DNA of 64,000 nt from Serpentinimonas barnesii (GCF_000696225.1 NZ_BAWN01000032.1:33471-97470), one strand, 5' to 3'. Counted from the stretch's first letter, positions 30,676 through 41,355 are shown. Made by a program: numbers and translations. Notes: a model not told the origin generated them from the letters alone.

Positions 30676-31272
30676 TCAGCGCGCCGCTGCGGCAGGGGTC
30701 GGGGTCGGGGTCGGGGCCAGCAAGGTTTCGACGGCCTGCAGGCGCTGCGCCAAGCCTGCAGCGTGCGGGGCATGTTGCAGGGCGTGGCGGTAAGACTCGG
30801 CCGCGCGCTGCAACTGCACATCGCCTAGGTTGCGCCACGCGATGGCGTAGTGCGGGTGCAGGCGCAGCGCCTGTTCGAGCGCCTGCTGCGCTTGGGCCAA
30901 GCGACCGGCGGCGGCGTGCAGCACCGCCAGGTTGTTGTGCGGCTCGGGCAGTTCCGGGTGCTCTTGCGTCAGGGCGGTGAAGGCGGCTTGGGCGGCATCG
31001 GTCTGGCCTTGGCGCTGCAGCACCACGGCGCGCAAAAAACGCATTTGCGCATCGGCCGGGTGCTGCGCCAGCCAGGCCTCGGCCTGCGCCAGCGCGGCGG
31101 ACCAGTCACCGGCTTGGGTCTGGCGCTGCACCGCGTCGTAGGGGGCGTCTTGTGCCCGAGCACTCGCGCTGCCCAGCCCGAGCAGCAGCGCCAGCAGGGC
31201 GGCGGCCAACAGGTGCCAGGCGTGGGGCGGGTGCAAGGGCCGCCAAACGCGGTCAGGGAGGGCAAAAGGCAT
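30676..31272 (-). CDS. Exported TPR-repeat protein
   Basis: A 198-residue protein with a hydrophobic N-terminal segment ([21 protein letters not shown]) acting as signal peptide or anchor, then about three tetratricopeptide repeats (for example [21 protein letters not shown] and [20 protein letters not shown]). It probably mediates protein contacts at the periplasmic side. The C-terminus is a (TP) run encoded by a GGGGTC hexamer repeat. It heads the leftward cyclophilin-lpxH-mtfA group and is divergent from cysS. Function unknown. Confidence 0.82.
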   Translation of the reverse strand: MPFALPDRVWRPLHPPHAWHLLAAALLALLLGLGSASARAQDAPYDAVQRQTQAGDWSAALAQAEAWLAQHPADAQMRFLRAVVLQRQGQTDAAQAAFTALTQEHPELPEPHNNLAVLHAAAGRLAQAQQALEQALRLHPHYAIAWRNLGDVQLQRAAESYRHALQHAPHAAGLAQRLQAVETLLAPTPTPTPAAAAR

Positions 31273-31472
31273 GTGAACGGGCAGGGCAGGGGCTCGAATG
31301 CGGGGATTGGTGGCCGCAGGGGCGGCGCCGATATACTTGCCGGATTGTATCTGCGCGGCCTCAAACCAAGCCCGCCCGCGCTTGCTCGCTTTCTGCACTG
31401 CACCCACCGCATCCGCCGCGCCCGGCCTTGCCCATATATATTCGGCAAACTTTTCCGATCTGTCCCCAGCCC

Positions 31473-32878
<1,406 letters not shown>

Positions 32879-32879
<1 letters not shown>

Positions 32880-33601
32880 TGGGTGCCACGCGCGTGCCCA
32901 AGGCCGTGGCCGCAGCCGCCCTGTGCCCGGTAGCCCCAGCGGTGTCCGACACTGTGCTCCCGCCCGGTCCGGTTGCGGCCTGCCGGGTGCCACCCTATTG
33001 GGCCGACGCCTGCGCGCACCTGAGCGAGCGCGACCGGGTGCTGTGCAAGCTCATCCCCCAGACGCCGCATGCGGGCTTGCAGTCGCACGGCGACCCCTTC
33101 GTCACCCTGGTGCGCAGCGTGATCGGGCAGCAGATTTCGGTGCTGGCCGCGCAAGCCGTTTGGCTGCGTTTCGCAAAGCTGCTGCCGCAGTTCGAGCCCG
33201 CCGCCTTGCTGCGCCTGCGCGTGGATGAGATGCGAGCCGCCGGCCTGAGCGCGCGCAAGGTGGAGTATCTGGTCGATTTGGCCTTGCACTTCGACAGCGG
33301 CCAGTTGCGCCCCGAAGACTGGCAGCACATGGACGACGAGGCCATCGTCAAACAACTGGTGGCGATCCGGGGCATTGGGCGCTGGACGGCCGAGATGTTC
33401 CTCATCTTTCACCTGCTGCGCCCCAACGTGCTGCCGCTCGACGACGTGGGCCTGATCCGCGGCATCAGCCAGAGTTATTTTTCGGGCGAGCCCGTCAGCC
33501 GCAGCGACGCGCGCGAAGTCGCCGCCCCTTGGGGGCCCTATTGCAGCGTGGCGACTTGGTATATTTGGCGCTCGCTGGACCCGCTGCCGGTGGCGTACTG
33601 A
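32879..33601 (+). CDS. DNA-3-methyladenine glycosylase II (AlkA-type HhH-GPD)
   Basis: A 240-residue base-excision enzyme. The helix-hairpin-helix [20 protein letters not shown] is followed by the catalytic aspartate D189 in [11 protein letters not shown], and [12 protein letters not shown] forms the conserved early helix. It lacks E. coli AlkA's N-terminal beta domain and instead has a 40-residue Ala/Pro leader. It removes alkylated purines. The start ATG 32879 shares one base with the cysS stop (TGATG), so the two are probably translated together. Confidence 0.92.
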
Positions 33602-33671
33602 CCGCCCACGTTCGCGCAGCGCCCCACGGCCTGCATTGATTTTTTTTCCTCACCGACCCAGGAGCCCGATC

Positions 33672-34682
33672 TTGGCCAAAAAAAATTTCCTCGACTTCGA
33701 GCAGCCGATTGCCGAGCTGGAAAGCAAAATTGAAGAACTGCGCTACGTGCAGAGCGAATCGGCGGTCGATATCTCGCAAGAAATCGAGCAGCTCAGCAAA
33801 AAAAGCCTGCAACTCACCAAGGACATCTACACCCACCTGACGCCGTGGCAGGTAACCAAGATCGCCCGCCACAGCGAGCGCCCTTACACGCTGGATTACG
33901 TGCGCGAGATTTTTACGCACTTTGTCGAGCTGCACGGCGACCGCCACTTTGCCGACGACCAGAGCATTGTGGGCGGGCTGGCGCGCTTCAACGGTCAGCC
34001 CTGCATGGTGCTGGGCCAGCAAAAGGGCCGCGACACCAAGGAGCGCACGCTGCGCAACTTTGGCATGACGCGCCCCGAGGGCTACCGCAAGGCGCTGCGC
34101 CTGATGAAGCTGGCCGAGAAGTTCCGCCTGCCGGTGTTCACCTTTGTCGACACCCCCGGCGCCTACCCCGGCATCGATGCCGAGGAGCGCAGCCAGTCCG
34201 AAGCCATCGGGCGCAACATCCTCGAGATGGCGCAGCTCGAAGTGCCGATCATCAGCACCATCATCGGCGAAGGCGGCTCCGGCGGCGCGCTGGCCATTGC
34301 CGTGGCCGATCAGGTGCTGATGCTGCAGTATGCGGTCTATTCGGTCATCAGCCCCGAGGGCTGCGCCTCGATTTTGTGGAAAACCAGCGAGCGCGCCAGC
34401 GACGCCGCCGAGGCGCTGGGCATCACCGCGCACCGCCTGAAGGCGCTCGGGCTGGTGGACAAGATCGTCAACGAGCCCGTGGGCGGGGCGCACCGCGACC
34501 CCAAGCAGATGGCGGTGTTCCTCAAGCGCGCGCTCACCGACGCCCTGCGTCAGGTGGCCGACCTCAAGCCCGCCGAGCTGCTGGAGCAGCGCCACGCCCG
34601 CCTCAACGGCTTTGGCCGCTACACCGACACCAAGGCCGACAGCCGCAGCGGCAGCGGTCGCGCCGACAGCCACGCGGGTTGA
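33672..34682 (+). CDS. accA: Acetyl-CoA carboxylase carboxyltransferase subunit alpha
   Basis: A 336-residue subunit that works with AccD to make malonyl-CoA. Conserved segments are [62 protein letters not shown] and [11 protein letters not shown]. The start is most likely TTG 33672, because it begins exactly at the conserved (L/M)AKK N-terminus and has GGAG 10 bases upstream. The C-terminal 15 residues are polar and variable. Four bases separate it from tilS. Confidence 0.95.
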   Translation: MAKKNFLDFEQPIAELESKIEELRYVQSESAVDISQEIEQLSKKSLQLTKDIYTHLTPWQVTKIARHSERPYTLDYVREIFTHFVELHGDRHFADDQSIVGGLARFNGQPCMVLGQQKGRDTKERTLRNFGMTRPEGYRKALRLMKLAEKFRLPVFTFVDTPGAYPGIDAEERSQSEAIGRNILEMAQLEVPIISTIIGEGGSGGALAIAVADQVLMLQYAVYSVISPEGCASILWKTSERASDAAEALGITAHRLKALGLVDKIVNEPVGGAHRDPKQMAVFLKRALTDALRQVADLKPAELLEQRHARLNGFGRYTDTKADSRSGSGRADSHAG

Positions 34683-34686
34683 GGCC

Positions 34687-35763
34687 GTGGCGGCCCCGGC
34701 CCCGGTGGTTGCTGGTGCGGGCCTGAGCGATCCCGTGCCTGCGCCGCCCCCTGGCTTGGCCAGCCTGCGCGCTTGGGCGCAGCGGCACCCTTTGCCCGCT
34801 CAGGCGCAGGCCACCCCCCAGCCCTGGGCCGTGGCCTACAGCGGCGGGGCCGATTCCACCGCGCTGTTGCTGGCGGCGCATGCGCTCTGGCCGGGCCAGG
34901 TGCAGGCCTTGCACATCCACCACGGCTTGCAGCCGGCGGCCGAAGGCTTTGCCCTGCACGCCCAGCGCTGCTGCGATCAACTCGGGCTGCCGCTGCGCAT
35001 CGAGCGGGTGCAGGCCGGGCCCGCGCGCGGCCAAAGCCCAGAAGACGCGGCGCGCCAAGCCCGCTACGCCGCACTGGCGCGGCTGGCCCAAACCCACGGC
35101 GCGGCCTGGGTGCTTCTGGGGCAGCAGGCGCAAGACCAGATCGAAACCCTGCTGCTGGCGCTCAGCCGTGGCGCCGGTCTGCCGGGGCTGGCGGCCATGC
35201 CCGAGGCCATGCAGCGCCACGGGGTGCGCTTTGGCCGCCCTTGGCTGCACGAAGACGGGGCGGCGCTGCGCCAGTGGCTCGACGCCCACGCCGTGCCCTA
35301 CCAGCAAGACCCCAGCAACCAAGACACGCGCTACACCCGCAACCGCATCCGCGCGCACCTGCTGCCCGCGCTGCTGCAGCACTTTCCGGCCAGCCTGCGC
35401 ACGCTGGCGCGCAGCACCCGCCAGATCGCGCAGGCGCAGCGCCTGCTGGACGAGCTGGCGGCGCAGGACTTGCAGGCGGTGGGCAATCCGCCCGCCATCG
35501 CCGCTGTGCAGGGCTTGAGCCCCGACCGCCAGGCCAACCTGCTGCGCCACTGGCTGCGCAGCCAGCACGGCACCCAAGCCAGCGCGGCGCAACTGCAGCA
35601 ACTGCTGCGCCAGGTGGCCGCCTGCCGCACCCGGGGCCACCAGATCGAGCTCAAGGTGGGGCAGGGCAGGGTGCTGCGCTGCGGCGCGCATCTGAGCTTC
35701 GAGGCCGCCGCTGCACCTGCAGACGCAAGCGCGGCGTCGCCGCCCCAGAGCCGCTGTTTATAA
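34687..35763 (+). CDS. tilS: tRNA(Ile)-lysidine synthase
   Basis: A 358-residue N-type ATP-pyrophosphatase that converts C34 of the AUA-decoding tRNA-Ile to lysidine. The P-loop is YSGGADST (51-58); HIHHGLQPAAEGFA, AARQARYAAL and LGQQAQDQIETLLL are further family motifs, and NQDTRYTRNRIRAHLLP is conserved. The start is uncertain. GTG 34687 is chosen because it lies just after the accA stop; open frame continues upstream inside accA. The first 45 residues are Ala/Pro-rich and probably dispensable. Confidence 0.92.
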   Translation: MAAPAPVVAGAGLSDPVPAPPPGLASLRAWAQRHPLPAQAQATPQPWAVAYSGGADSTALLLAAHALWPGQVQALHIHHGLQPAAEGFALHAQRCCDQLGLPLRIERVQAGPARGQSPEDAARQARYAALARLAQTHGAAWVLLGQQAQDQIETLLLALSRGAGLPGLAAMPEAMQRHGVRFGRPWLHEDGAALRQWLDAHAVPYQQDPSNQDTRYTRNRIRAHLLPALLQHFPASLRTLARSTRQIAQAQRLLDELAAQDLQAVGNPPAIAAVQGLSPDRQANLLRHWLRSQHGTQASAAQLQQLLRQVAACRTRGHQIELKVGQGRVLRCGAHLSFEAAAAPADASAASPPQSRCL

Positions 35764-35829
35764 TTTCAGATTCGTTTCACTGGCCCCCGGTGGCAGTTTG
35801 CGCTGCACGGCCTCACAACAGCACCTCTC

Positions 35830-37113
35830 ATGGCACTCATCGTTCACAAATACGGCGGCACCAGCATGGGCTCGACCGAGCGCATCCGCAACGTGGCCAA
35901 ACGCGTCGCCAAATGGCAGCGCGCCGGGCACCAGATGGTGGTGGTGCCCAGCGCCATGAGCGGCGAGACCAACCGCCTGCTGGCGCTGGCCAAAGAGCTG
36001 GCCCCGGCCCAGCCCGGCAGCGCCACCGAGCGCGAACTCGATCAGCTCGCCGCCACCGGCGAGCAGGCCTCGTCAGCGCTGCTGGCCATCGCCTTGCAGG
36101 CCGAGGGGCTGCAAGCGGTGAGCTACTGCGGCTGGCAGGTGCCCATCCGCACCAACAGCGCCTACACCAAGGCGCGCATCGAGTCCATCGACCAGGCCCG
36201 CATCCAGTCTGATCTGGCGGCCGGCAAGGTGGTAGTCATCACCGGCTTTCAGGGCGTCGATGAGCAGGGCCACATCACCACCCTAGGCCGCGGCGGCTCC
36301 GACACCTCGGCGGTGGCGGTGGCAGCGGCCATCGGCGCGCACGAATGCCTGATCTACACCGACGTCGATGGCGTGTACACCACCGACCCGCGCGTGGTGC
36401 CCGAGGCGCGCCGCCTGCCGCGCGTGAGCTTCGAAGAAATGCTGGAAATGGCCAGCATGGGCTCCAAGGTGCTGCAAATCCGCTCGGTCGAGTTTGCCGG
36501 CAAATACCGCATGCCCATCCGCGTGCTCTCGAGCTTCACACCCTGGGACATCGACCTGAACGCAGAAGCCCAGTCGGGCACCCTGATCACTTTTGAGGAT
36601 GAGCAAACCATGGAACAAGCCGTCGTCTCCGGCATCGCCTTCAACCGCGACGAAGCCAAAATCACCGTGCTCGGCGTGCCCGACCGGCCCGGCATCGCCT
36701 ACCAGATTTTGGGTGCGGTGGCCGCGGCCAACGTGGAAGTGGATGTGATCATCCAAAACATCAGCAAAGAAGGCAAGACCGACTTCAGCTTCACCGTGCA
36801 CCGCAACGACTACCCGAAAACGATGGAGCTGCTGCGCAGCCAGGTTGTGCCCGCATTGGGCGCGGCCGAGGTGCTGGGCGATGCGCGCATTTGCAAGGTC
36901 AGCATCGTCGGTATCGGCATGCGCAGCCACGTGGGCGTGGCCAGCCGCATGTTTCGCTGCCTGAGCGAAGAGGGCATCAACATCCAGATGATCAGCACCT
37001 CCGAGATCAAGACCTCGGTGGTGATCGACGAAAAATACATGGAGCTGGCCGTGCGCGCCCTGCACCGCGAGTTCGACCTCGATCAACCCACCGACAGCCT
37101 GGCCTCGACCTGA
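35830..37113 (+). CDS. lysC: Aspartokinase
   Basis: A 427-residue kinase catalysing the first step toward lysine, threonine, methionine and diaminopimelate. KYGGTSMG (7-14) begins the kinase domain; GFQGVDEQGHITTLGRGGSDTSAV and YTDVDGVYTTDPR are typical. Two C-terminal ACT domains (from about residue 265) provide feedback inhibition. It is of the lysine-plus-threonine-regulated beta type by length. No separate start within the ACT region is needed. It is a single gene between tilS and tRNA-Ser. Confidence 0.97.
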   Translation: MALIVHKYGGTSMGSTERIRNVAKRVAKWQRAGHQMVVVPSAMSGETNRLLALAKELAPAQPGSATERELDQLAATGEQASSALLAIALQAEGLQAVSYCGWQVPIRTNSAYTKARIESIDQARIQSDLAAGKVVVITGFQGVDEQGHITTLGRGGSDTSAVAVAAAIGAHECLIYTDVDGVYTTDPRVVPEARRLPRVSFEEMLEMASMGSKVLQIRSVEFAGKYRMPIRVLSSFTPWDIDLNAEAQSGTLITFEDEQTMEQAVVSGIAFNRDEAKITVLGVPDRPGIAYQILGAVAAANVEVDVIIQNISKEGKTDFSFTVHRNDYPKTMELLRSQVVPALGAAEVLGDARICKVSIVGIGMRSHVGVASRMFRCLSEEGINIQMISTSEIKTSVVIDEKYMELAVRALHREFDLDQPTDSLAST

Positions 37114-37171
37114 GGCTTTTGCACCGCGCTTGCCCAAAATCGAGCCTATTTCGGGCATAATTCGAAGTTCT

Positions 37172-37264
37172 GGAGTGATGACCGAGAGGCCGAAGGTGCT
37201 CCCCTGCTAAGGGAGTATGCGGTGTAGAGCCGCATCGAGGGTTCGAATCCCTCTCACTCCGCCA
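37172..37264 (+). tRNA. tRNA-Ser (anticodon GCU)
   Basis: A 93-nucleotide class II tRNA. The acceptor GGAGTGA pairs with TCACTCC, the anticodon stem CTCCC/GGGAG encloses loop CTGCTAA with anticodon GCT, the long variable arm is TATGCGGTGTAGAGCCGCAT, and the T arm contains GTTCGAATC. The 3' CCA is encoded. It reads AGC and AGU serine codons. A CATAAT -10-like element lies at 37156-37161. Confidence 0.98.
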
Positions 37265-37288
37265 AATACCCCAAAAAAGAGCGCATAC

Positions 37289-38065
37289 ATGAGCGCATTC
37301 AACGAAGAGCGGGTACTCACCGTTCACCACTGGACCGATCGGCTGTTCAGTTTCACCACCACGCGCGACGCCTCGCTGCGCTTCTCCAACGGCCACTTCA
37401 CCATGATCGGGCTGCGCACCGAGGGCGGCAAGCCCTTGCTGCGTGCCTACAGCATCGCCAGCGCCAATTACGAAGAGCACCTCGAGTTCCTCAGCATCAA
37501 GGTGCCCGACGGCCCGCTCACCAGCCGCTTGCAGCACATTCAGCCCGGCGACACCATCGTGGTGGGGCGCAAGCCCACCGGCACGCTGCTGATCGACTAC
37601 CTGCTGCCCGGCAAGCGCCTGTACCTGCTGGGCAGCGGCACCGGGCTGGCGCCGTGGATGAGCATCATCCGCGACCCGGCCACCTACGAAAAATTCGAGC
37701 AGGTGGTGCTGGTGCACGGGGTGCGCGAAGTCAAAGAGCTGGCCTATTACGACTACCTCACGGTGGACTTGCCGCAGCACGAGTTTTTGGGCGAGATGGT
37801 GAGCCAGCAACTGCGCTACTACCCGACCGTGACGCGCGAGCCCTTCAAAAACCGCGGCCGCATCACCGACCTGATCGAAAACGGCAAATTGGCCGCCGAC
37901 CTTGGTCTGCCAGCGCTCGACCCGGCGCACGACCGGGTCATGATCTGCGGCAGCCCCGAGATGCTGCGCGACCTCAAGCGCATGATGGAGCAGCGCCAGT
38001 TCGTCGAAGGAAACACGAGCTCGCCGGGCGACTATGTGATCGAACGCGCCTTCGTCGAGAGCTGA
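37289..38065 (+). CDS. fpr: Ferredoxin/flavodoxin-NADP+ reductase
   Basis: A 258-residue FAD protein of the bacterial subclass. RAYSIASANYEE binds FAD, GSGTGLAPWMSIIRDP is the NADP pyrophosphate loop and VMICGSPEMLRDLKRMME the nicotinamide-side motif. It exchanges electrons between NADPH and ferredoxin or flavodoxin. ATG 37289 begins the conserved MSAFNEERVLTVHHWTDRLFSF; an earlier open start lies inside the tRNA and is discarded. The gene follows tRNA-Ser by 24 bases and may be co-transcribed with it. Confidence 0.95.
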   Translation: MSAFNEERVLTVHHWTDRLFSFTTTRDASLRFSNGHFTMIGLRTEGGKPLLRAYSIASANYEEHLEFLSIKVPDGPLTSRLQHIQPGDTIVVGRKPTGTLLIDYLLPGKRLYLLGSGTGLAPWMSIIRDPATYEKFEQVVLVHGVREVKELAYYDYLTVDLPQHEFLGEMVSQQLRYYPTVTREPFKNRGRITDLIENGKLAADLGLPALDPAHDRVMICGSPEMLRDLKRMMEQRQFVEGNTSSPGDYVIERAFVES

Positions 38066-38084
38066 TGCGCTACCATCGGTGCCC

Positions 38085-38603
38085 ATGAGCACTTTGCTTG
38101 ACTCTTTGGGGCAACACCCGCGGCGCTGGCTGCTGTTGCTGGCGCTGGTGTGCGCGGGCATGTTTGCCTACGGCGCCTATTTGCAACACGTGGTGGGCCT
38201 GCAACCCTGCCCCATGTGCGTGGTGCAGCGCTACGCCCTGATGGGTGTGGGGCTGCTGGCCTTGCTCACGGCGGCTTTTGCGCAGCGTGCGGTGCATCTG
38301 ACGGGCTTGGTCGCCGTCGTTTTGATGGCCGGTTTTGGTTCCTTCACCGCCGCGCGCCAAAGCTGGTTGCAGTGGTACCCGCCCGAGTTCGTCACCTGCG
38401 GGCGAGACTTTTACGGCATGATCGCCAGCTTCCCGCTCGAACGCTTGCTGCCCATGCTGTTCAGCGGCAGCGGCGACTGCGCCAAAGTCGATTGGTCGTT
38501 TCTGGGTCTGACGATCGCCAACTGGTCGTTTCTGGTCTTCACGGGCATGGCGCTGCTGGCCTTGGCGGTGTTTGTGGCGCTGCTGCGCCGGCGGGTCCAT
38601 TAG
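38085..38603 (+). CDS. dsbB: Disulfide bond formation protein DsbB
   Basis: A 172-residue inner-membrane protein with four helices. The first periplasmic loop has CPMC (C42, C45) and the second has C105 and C132, the four redox cysteines that pass electrons from DsbA to quinone. R49 in VVQRYALM is the quinone-site arginine of the family. It is 19 bases downstream of fpr. No dsbA is in the window. Confidence 0.95.
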   Translation: MSTLLDSLGQHPRRWLLLLALVCAGMFAYGAYLQHVVGLQPCPMCVVQRYALMGVGLLALLTAAFAQRAVHLTGLVAVVLMAGFGSFTAARQSWLQWYPPEFVTCGRDFYGMIASFPLERLLPMLFSGSGDCAKVDWSFLGLTIANWSFLVFTGMALLALAVFVALLRRRVH

Positions 38604-38684
38604 CGCACCCGTATTCACGGTTTTGTCATTTGAGCCGCCTACAATCGCAAAATTGATTTTTCGATTCGAGGGGCAGGTTGGTTC

Positions 38685-40508
38685 ATGCGCACGCACTCCG
38701 ATTCCAATGGCTTGGCCGGGCAGGGGCAAATCTGCAGCATCCGCGAACTGATCGACAGCGCGGCGCTGCAGGTGCATTTTCAGCCCATCGTCGATCTGGC
38801 GGGGGTTTCGGTCCATGCCCACGAGGCCTTGGTGCGACCGCCTGCTGGCAGCCCGTGGAACGGCCCGCTCGAGTTGCTGACCTCGGCGCAAAGCGAAAAT
38901 TTGACGCCTGAGTTCGAGCTCGAATGCCTGTTTCGGGCCCTCTGGTACTGGAGCCGCAGCGCGCGCGTCGGGCGGCTGTTTCTCAACATCAGCGCCTCGG
39001 TCTTGGTCAAGGCCGCGGAGCGCCAGCAGATCGTGCGCCTGTTCGACCACGCGCAGGCCCTCGGGCTATCGCTCTCGTCGCTGGTGCTCGAACTGACCGA
39101 GCACGAGCAGGTCACCGAAATCGACGCCATCCTGAGCGTAATCGAGCGCCTGCGGCGCCACGGCGGGGCGCTGGCGCTCGATGATTTTGGCGACGGGCGC
39201 TCCAGCCTGCGCCTGTGGTCCGAGCTGCGCCCCGAATACGTCAAGATCGACAAATACTTTGTGCGCGAAGTCCACCGGCACAGCCACAAATTGCAAACCG
39301 TGCAGGCCCTGAGCCGTCTGGCCGAAACCTTTGGCGCCCAACTGGTGGCCGAAGGCGTCGAAACCGCCGATGAGCTCGAGGTCTTGCGCGACGTGGGGCT
39401 GCCTTTTGTCCAAGGCTTTTACACGGGACGGCCGCAAGCCGAACCCGTTCTGGCCCCCTTGGCCGACGCCGAGCGCGTGTTGCGCAGCCGCCAGATTACC
39501 GTGCTGCCGCTGCAAAAGCAGGTCAGCAACCGGGGCCTGACGGCACGCGCCTTGTTGATCGAAGCCCCCACGGTAGACGCCCTAGCCAGCCACGAGCTGG
39601 TGGCGGGCCTGTTCAAGCAGCACAAGGGTCTGCATGCGCTGGCCCTGATGGAAGGCGAGCGCCCGGTGGGGCTGATCAGCCGCAAGACCTTGCAGGATTT
39701 GTTTCTGCAGGTTTTCTTTCGCGACATCTATGGCAGCCGGCCCTGCCGCCTGCACGCCAACCCCGACCCGCTGCTGGTCGATGTGCACACGCCGCTCGAA
39801 AACCTGACCGAAATCCTCACCTCGTCCGACCAGCGCTACCTTACCGAGGGTTTCATCATCACCGAAGGCGGCCAGTACCGGGGCCTGGGCACCGGGGCCG
39901 ACCTGGTGCGCATGGTGACCGAGGCGCGCATTGAGGCGGCGCGGCACGCCAACCCGCTCACTTTCCTGCCCGGCAACATCCCGATCACGCTGCACATCCA
40001 GCGCCTGCTCGACAACCAGCAGGATTTCGTGGCCTGCTACGCCGATCTGAACCAGTTCAAGGCCTTTAACGACCACTACGGCTACTGGCGCGGCGACGCC
40101 GTGATCCGCCTGCAAGCCGAGTGCCTGCAGGCCGTCTGCGACCCCCGGCGCGACTTCATCGGCCATGTGGGCGGCGACGACTTTGTGCTGCTGCTGCAAA
40201 GCCCGGACTGGCACGAGCGGCTGGAGCGCTCGGTGCAAACCTTCAACCGCAAGGCGCTCGAGCTCTACGACCAGGCCGACCAGATTGCGGGTGGCGTACG
40301 CGCCGAAGACCGCAACGGCCAGTTGCGTTTTCACCCCTGCACCACCGTCAGCCTGGGCGTGGTCAAGATTGCGCCGGGTCGTTATGCCGACGCCGAGAGT
40401 GTGGCCAATGCCGCCGCCAGCGCCAAGCACCACGCCAAACAAAGCCGCTCCGGCTTGTATTTGCTTGAAACGGCGCCCCAATCCGCTCCTGACAAGCAGC
40501 TTCAATAG
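38685..40508 (+). CDS. EAL-CBS-GGDEF cyclic-di-GMP protein
   Basis: A 607-residue cytoplasmic protein. The N-terminal EAL domain (about 20-255) keeps catalytic landmarks: EALVRP, LFLNIS, ELTEHEQ, DDFGDG, VKIDKYF and AEGVE. A CBS pair lies at about 265-410 and a GGDEF domain at 430-595 with GGDDF at 496-500 and DLNQFKAFNDHYG. The RxxD inhibitory site is missing (PRRD instead). It could both break and make cyclic-di-GMP, with the CBS pair sensing an adenine nucleotide; this balance is inferred. It has no membrane segments. A TACAAT -10-like element precedes it near 38641. Confidence 0.9.
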   Translation: MRTHSDSNGLAGQGQICSIRELIDSAALQVHFQPIVDLAGVSVHAHEALVRPPAGSPWNGPLELLTSAQSENLTPEFELECLFRALWYWSRSARVGRLFLNISASVLVKAAERQQIVRLFDHAQALGLSLSSLVLELTEHEQVTEIDAILSVIERLRRHGGALALDDFGDGRSSLRLWSELRPEYVKIDKYFVREVHRHSHKLQTVQALSRLAETFGAQLVAEGVETADELEVLRDVGLPFVQGFYTGRPQAEPVLAPLADAERVLRSRQITVLPLQKQVSNRGLTARALLIEAPTVDALASHELVAGLFKQHKGLHALALMEGERPVGLISRKTLQDLFLQVFFRDIYGSRPCRLHANPDPLLVDVHTPLENLTEILTSSDQRYLTEGFIITEGGQYRGLGTGADLVRMVTEARIEAARHANPLTFLPGNIPITLHIQRLLDNQQDFVACYADLNQFKAFNDHYGYWRGDAVIRLQAECLQAVCDPRRDFIGHVGGDDFVLLLQSPDWHERLERSVQTFNRKALELYDQADQIAGGVRAEDRNGQLRFHPCTTVSLGVVKIAPGRYADAESVANAAASAKHHAKQSRSGLYLLETAPQSAPDKQLQ

Positions 40509-40576
40509 CCCGCTTTAGCGCGGCCCATTTGCTCAATCGCCTTCTAGGCGGTCACCCAAACAAGCGCACCTGCACA

Positions 40577-40681
40577 GATCGGGTCAACATCCCGACACTG
40601 CTCGCCTAGGGCAGGAGCCAGCGCGAGATCGCCCGCTGCATGGGCATCGACCAAAAGACCATCTGGCGGTGCGCAGGCTAG
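40577..40681 (+). pseudogene. Relic of an IS21-type (IstA) transposase N-terminus
   Basis: Translated in one frame this stretch reads DRVNIPTLLA, a stop (TAG 40607-40609), then GRSQREIARCMGIDQKTIWR and another stop at 40679. The second part matches the helix-turn-helix of IS21-family IstA transposases (SQREIARxLGIDRKTVRR). No ends, no IstB and no further transposase are recognisable. The 302-base gap between the EAL-GGDEF gene and the toxin-antitoxin pair holds this relic and the toxin-antitoxin promoter and nothing else that I can see. Confidence 0.65.
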
Positions 40682-40762
40682 GCCGAGGAGGCACATTCTC
40701 CCGGGGTAGCCGCCGCCGGGGGGATAAGCTCAAAGCGACGGCAATCAACGGCGGCATTAAAA

Positions 40763-40780
40763 CATGTTACATGCTACACT
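40763..40780 (+). promoter_or_regulatory. Probable toxin-antitoxin promoter with operator palindrome
   Basis: CATGTTACATG (40763-40773) is a perfect palindrome around a central T. It is followed immediately by a -10-like TACACT (40775-40780), 30 bases before the antitoxin ATG. A palindrome overlapping the promoter fits autorepression by the antitoxin or the complex, as in MazEF systems. No good -35 hexamer is visible. Confidence 0.5.
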
Positions 40781-40810
40781 TTGCCGCACATCCCATGACG
40801 AGGTTTAGCC

Positions 40811-41032
40811 ATGCCCAAAACCCTCAATGAGCGCGTGCAAAAATACCGCGACGGCTTGCGCAGAGCCGGTCTGCGTCCGGTGCAAATCTGGGTGCCCGAC
40901 ACGCGCCTGCCTGGTTTTGTGCAGGAATGCCAGCGACAGTCTAGGCTGCTTGCCTCGTCGGATCTGGCCGACGCGCAGCTGCAGCGGCTGATGGACGACG
41001 CACTGGCTGATGTGGACGGCTGGACGGCATGA
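40811..41032 (+). CDS. Antitoxin, DUF3018/MazE-like
   Basis: A 73-residue protein matching the antitoxin MazE-like family (DUF3018): an Arg-rich helical start ERVQKYRDGLRRAGLRPVQIWVPDTRLPGF followed by ECQRQSRLLA and an acidic C-terminus ending DDALADVDGWTA. In such pairs the N-terminal part binds DNA and the acidic tail neutralises the toxin. Its stop overlaps the toxin start by four bases (ATGA). It lies beside an IS21 relic, which suggests horizontal arrival. Confidence 0.85.
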   Translation: MPKTLNERVQKYRDGLRRAGLRPVQIWVPDTRLPGFVQECQRQSRLLASSDLADAQLQRLMDDALADVDGWTA

Positions 41033-41355
41033 AGCGTGGTGACTTGGTGACCATCGCCATGCAGGGTGATTTTGGCAAGCCCCGGCCCGCCTTGGTGATC
41101 CAGGCCGATGCCTTTAGCGATCTCTTGAGCCTGACGCTGCTGCCGGTGAGCAGCACCTTGCTCGACGCCCCTCGGCTGCGGGTGCAATTGCAGCCCAGCG
41201 CCGCCAACGGGTTACAAAAGCCTTCGCAGGTCATGGTGGACAAGGCCATGACAATCAAGCGCGAGCGCGTAGGGCCGGTCTTTGGCCGCATCGAGCCCGA
41301 CACCCTCATCGAGGTTGAGCGCTGCCTAGCGATTTTTTTGGGGATCGTCAAGTGA
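41029..41355 (+). CDS. PemK/MazF-family mRNA interferase toxin
   Basis: A 108-residue toxin of the MazF/PemK fold. It has the N-terminal KRGDLVTIAMQGDFGKPRPALVIQ motif, the LLPVSSTLLDAPRLRVQL strand region and KPSQVMVDKAMTIKRERVGPVFGRI. These proteins cut mRNA at short sequences unless bound by antitoxin. The catalytic Arg in the early loop and Thr/Ser near SST are present, so it looks active. It is translationally coupled to the antitoxin. Cleavage specificity cannot be read from sequence. Confidence 0.9.
   Translation: MKRGDLVTIAMQGDFGKPRPALVIQADAFSDLLSLTLLPVSSTLLDAPRLRVQLQPSAANGLQKPSQVMVDKAMTIKRERVGPVFGRIEPDTLIEVERCLAIFLGIVK

Noticed and set aside
30691..30717. GGGGTC hexamer repeat as a regulatory or phase-variation element
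   Set aside because: It is only three to four units, in frame, and encodes a Thr-Pro tail of the TPR protein; too short to call.
37130..37161. A complete sigma-70 promoter for tRNA-Ser (TTGCCC and CATAAT)
   Set aside because: The spacing is 20 bases, too long for a confident -35/-10 pair; only the -10-like element is mentioned.
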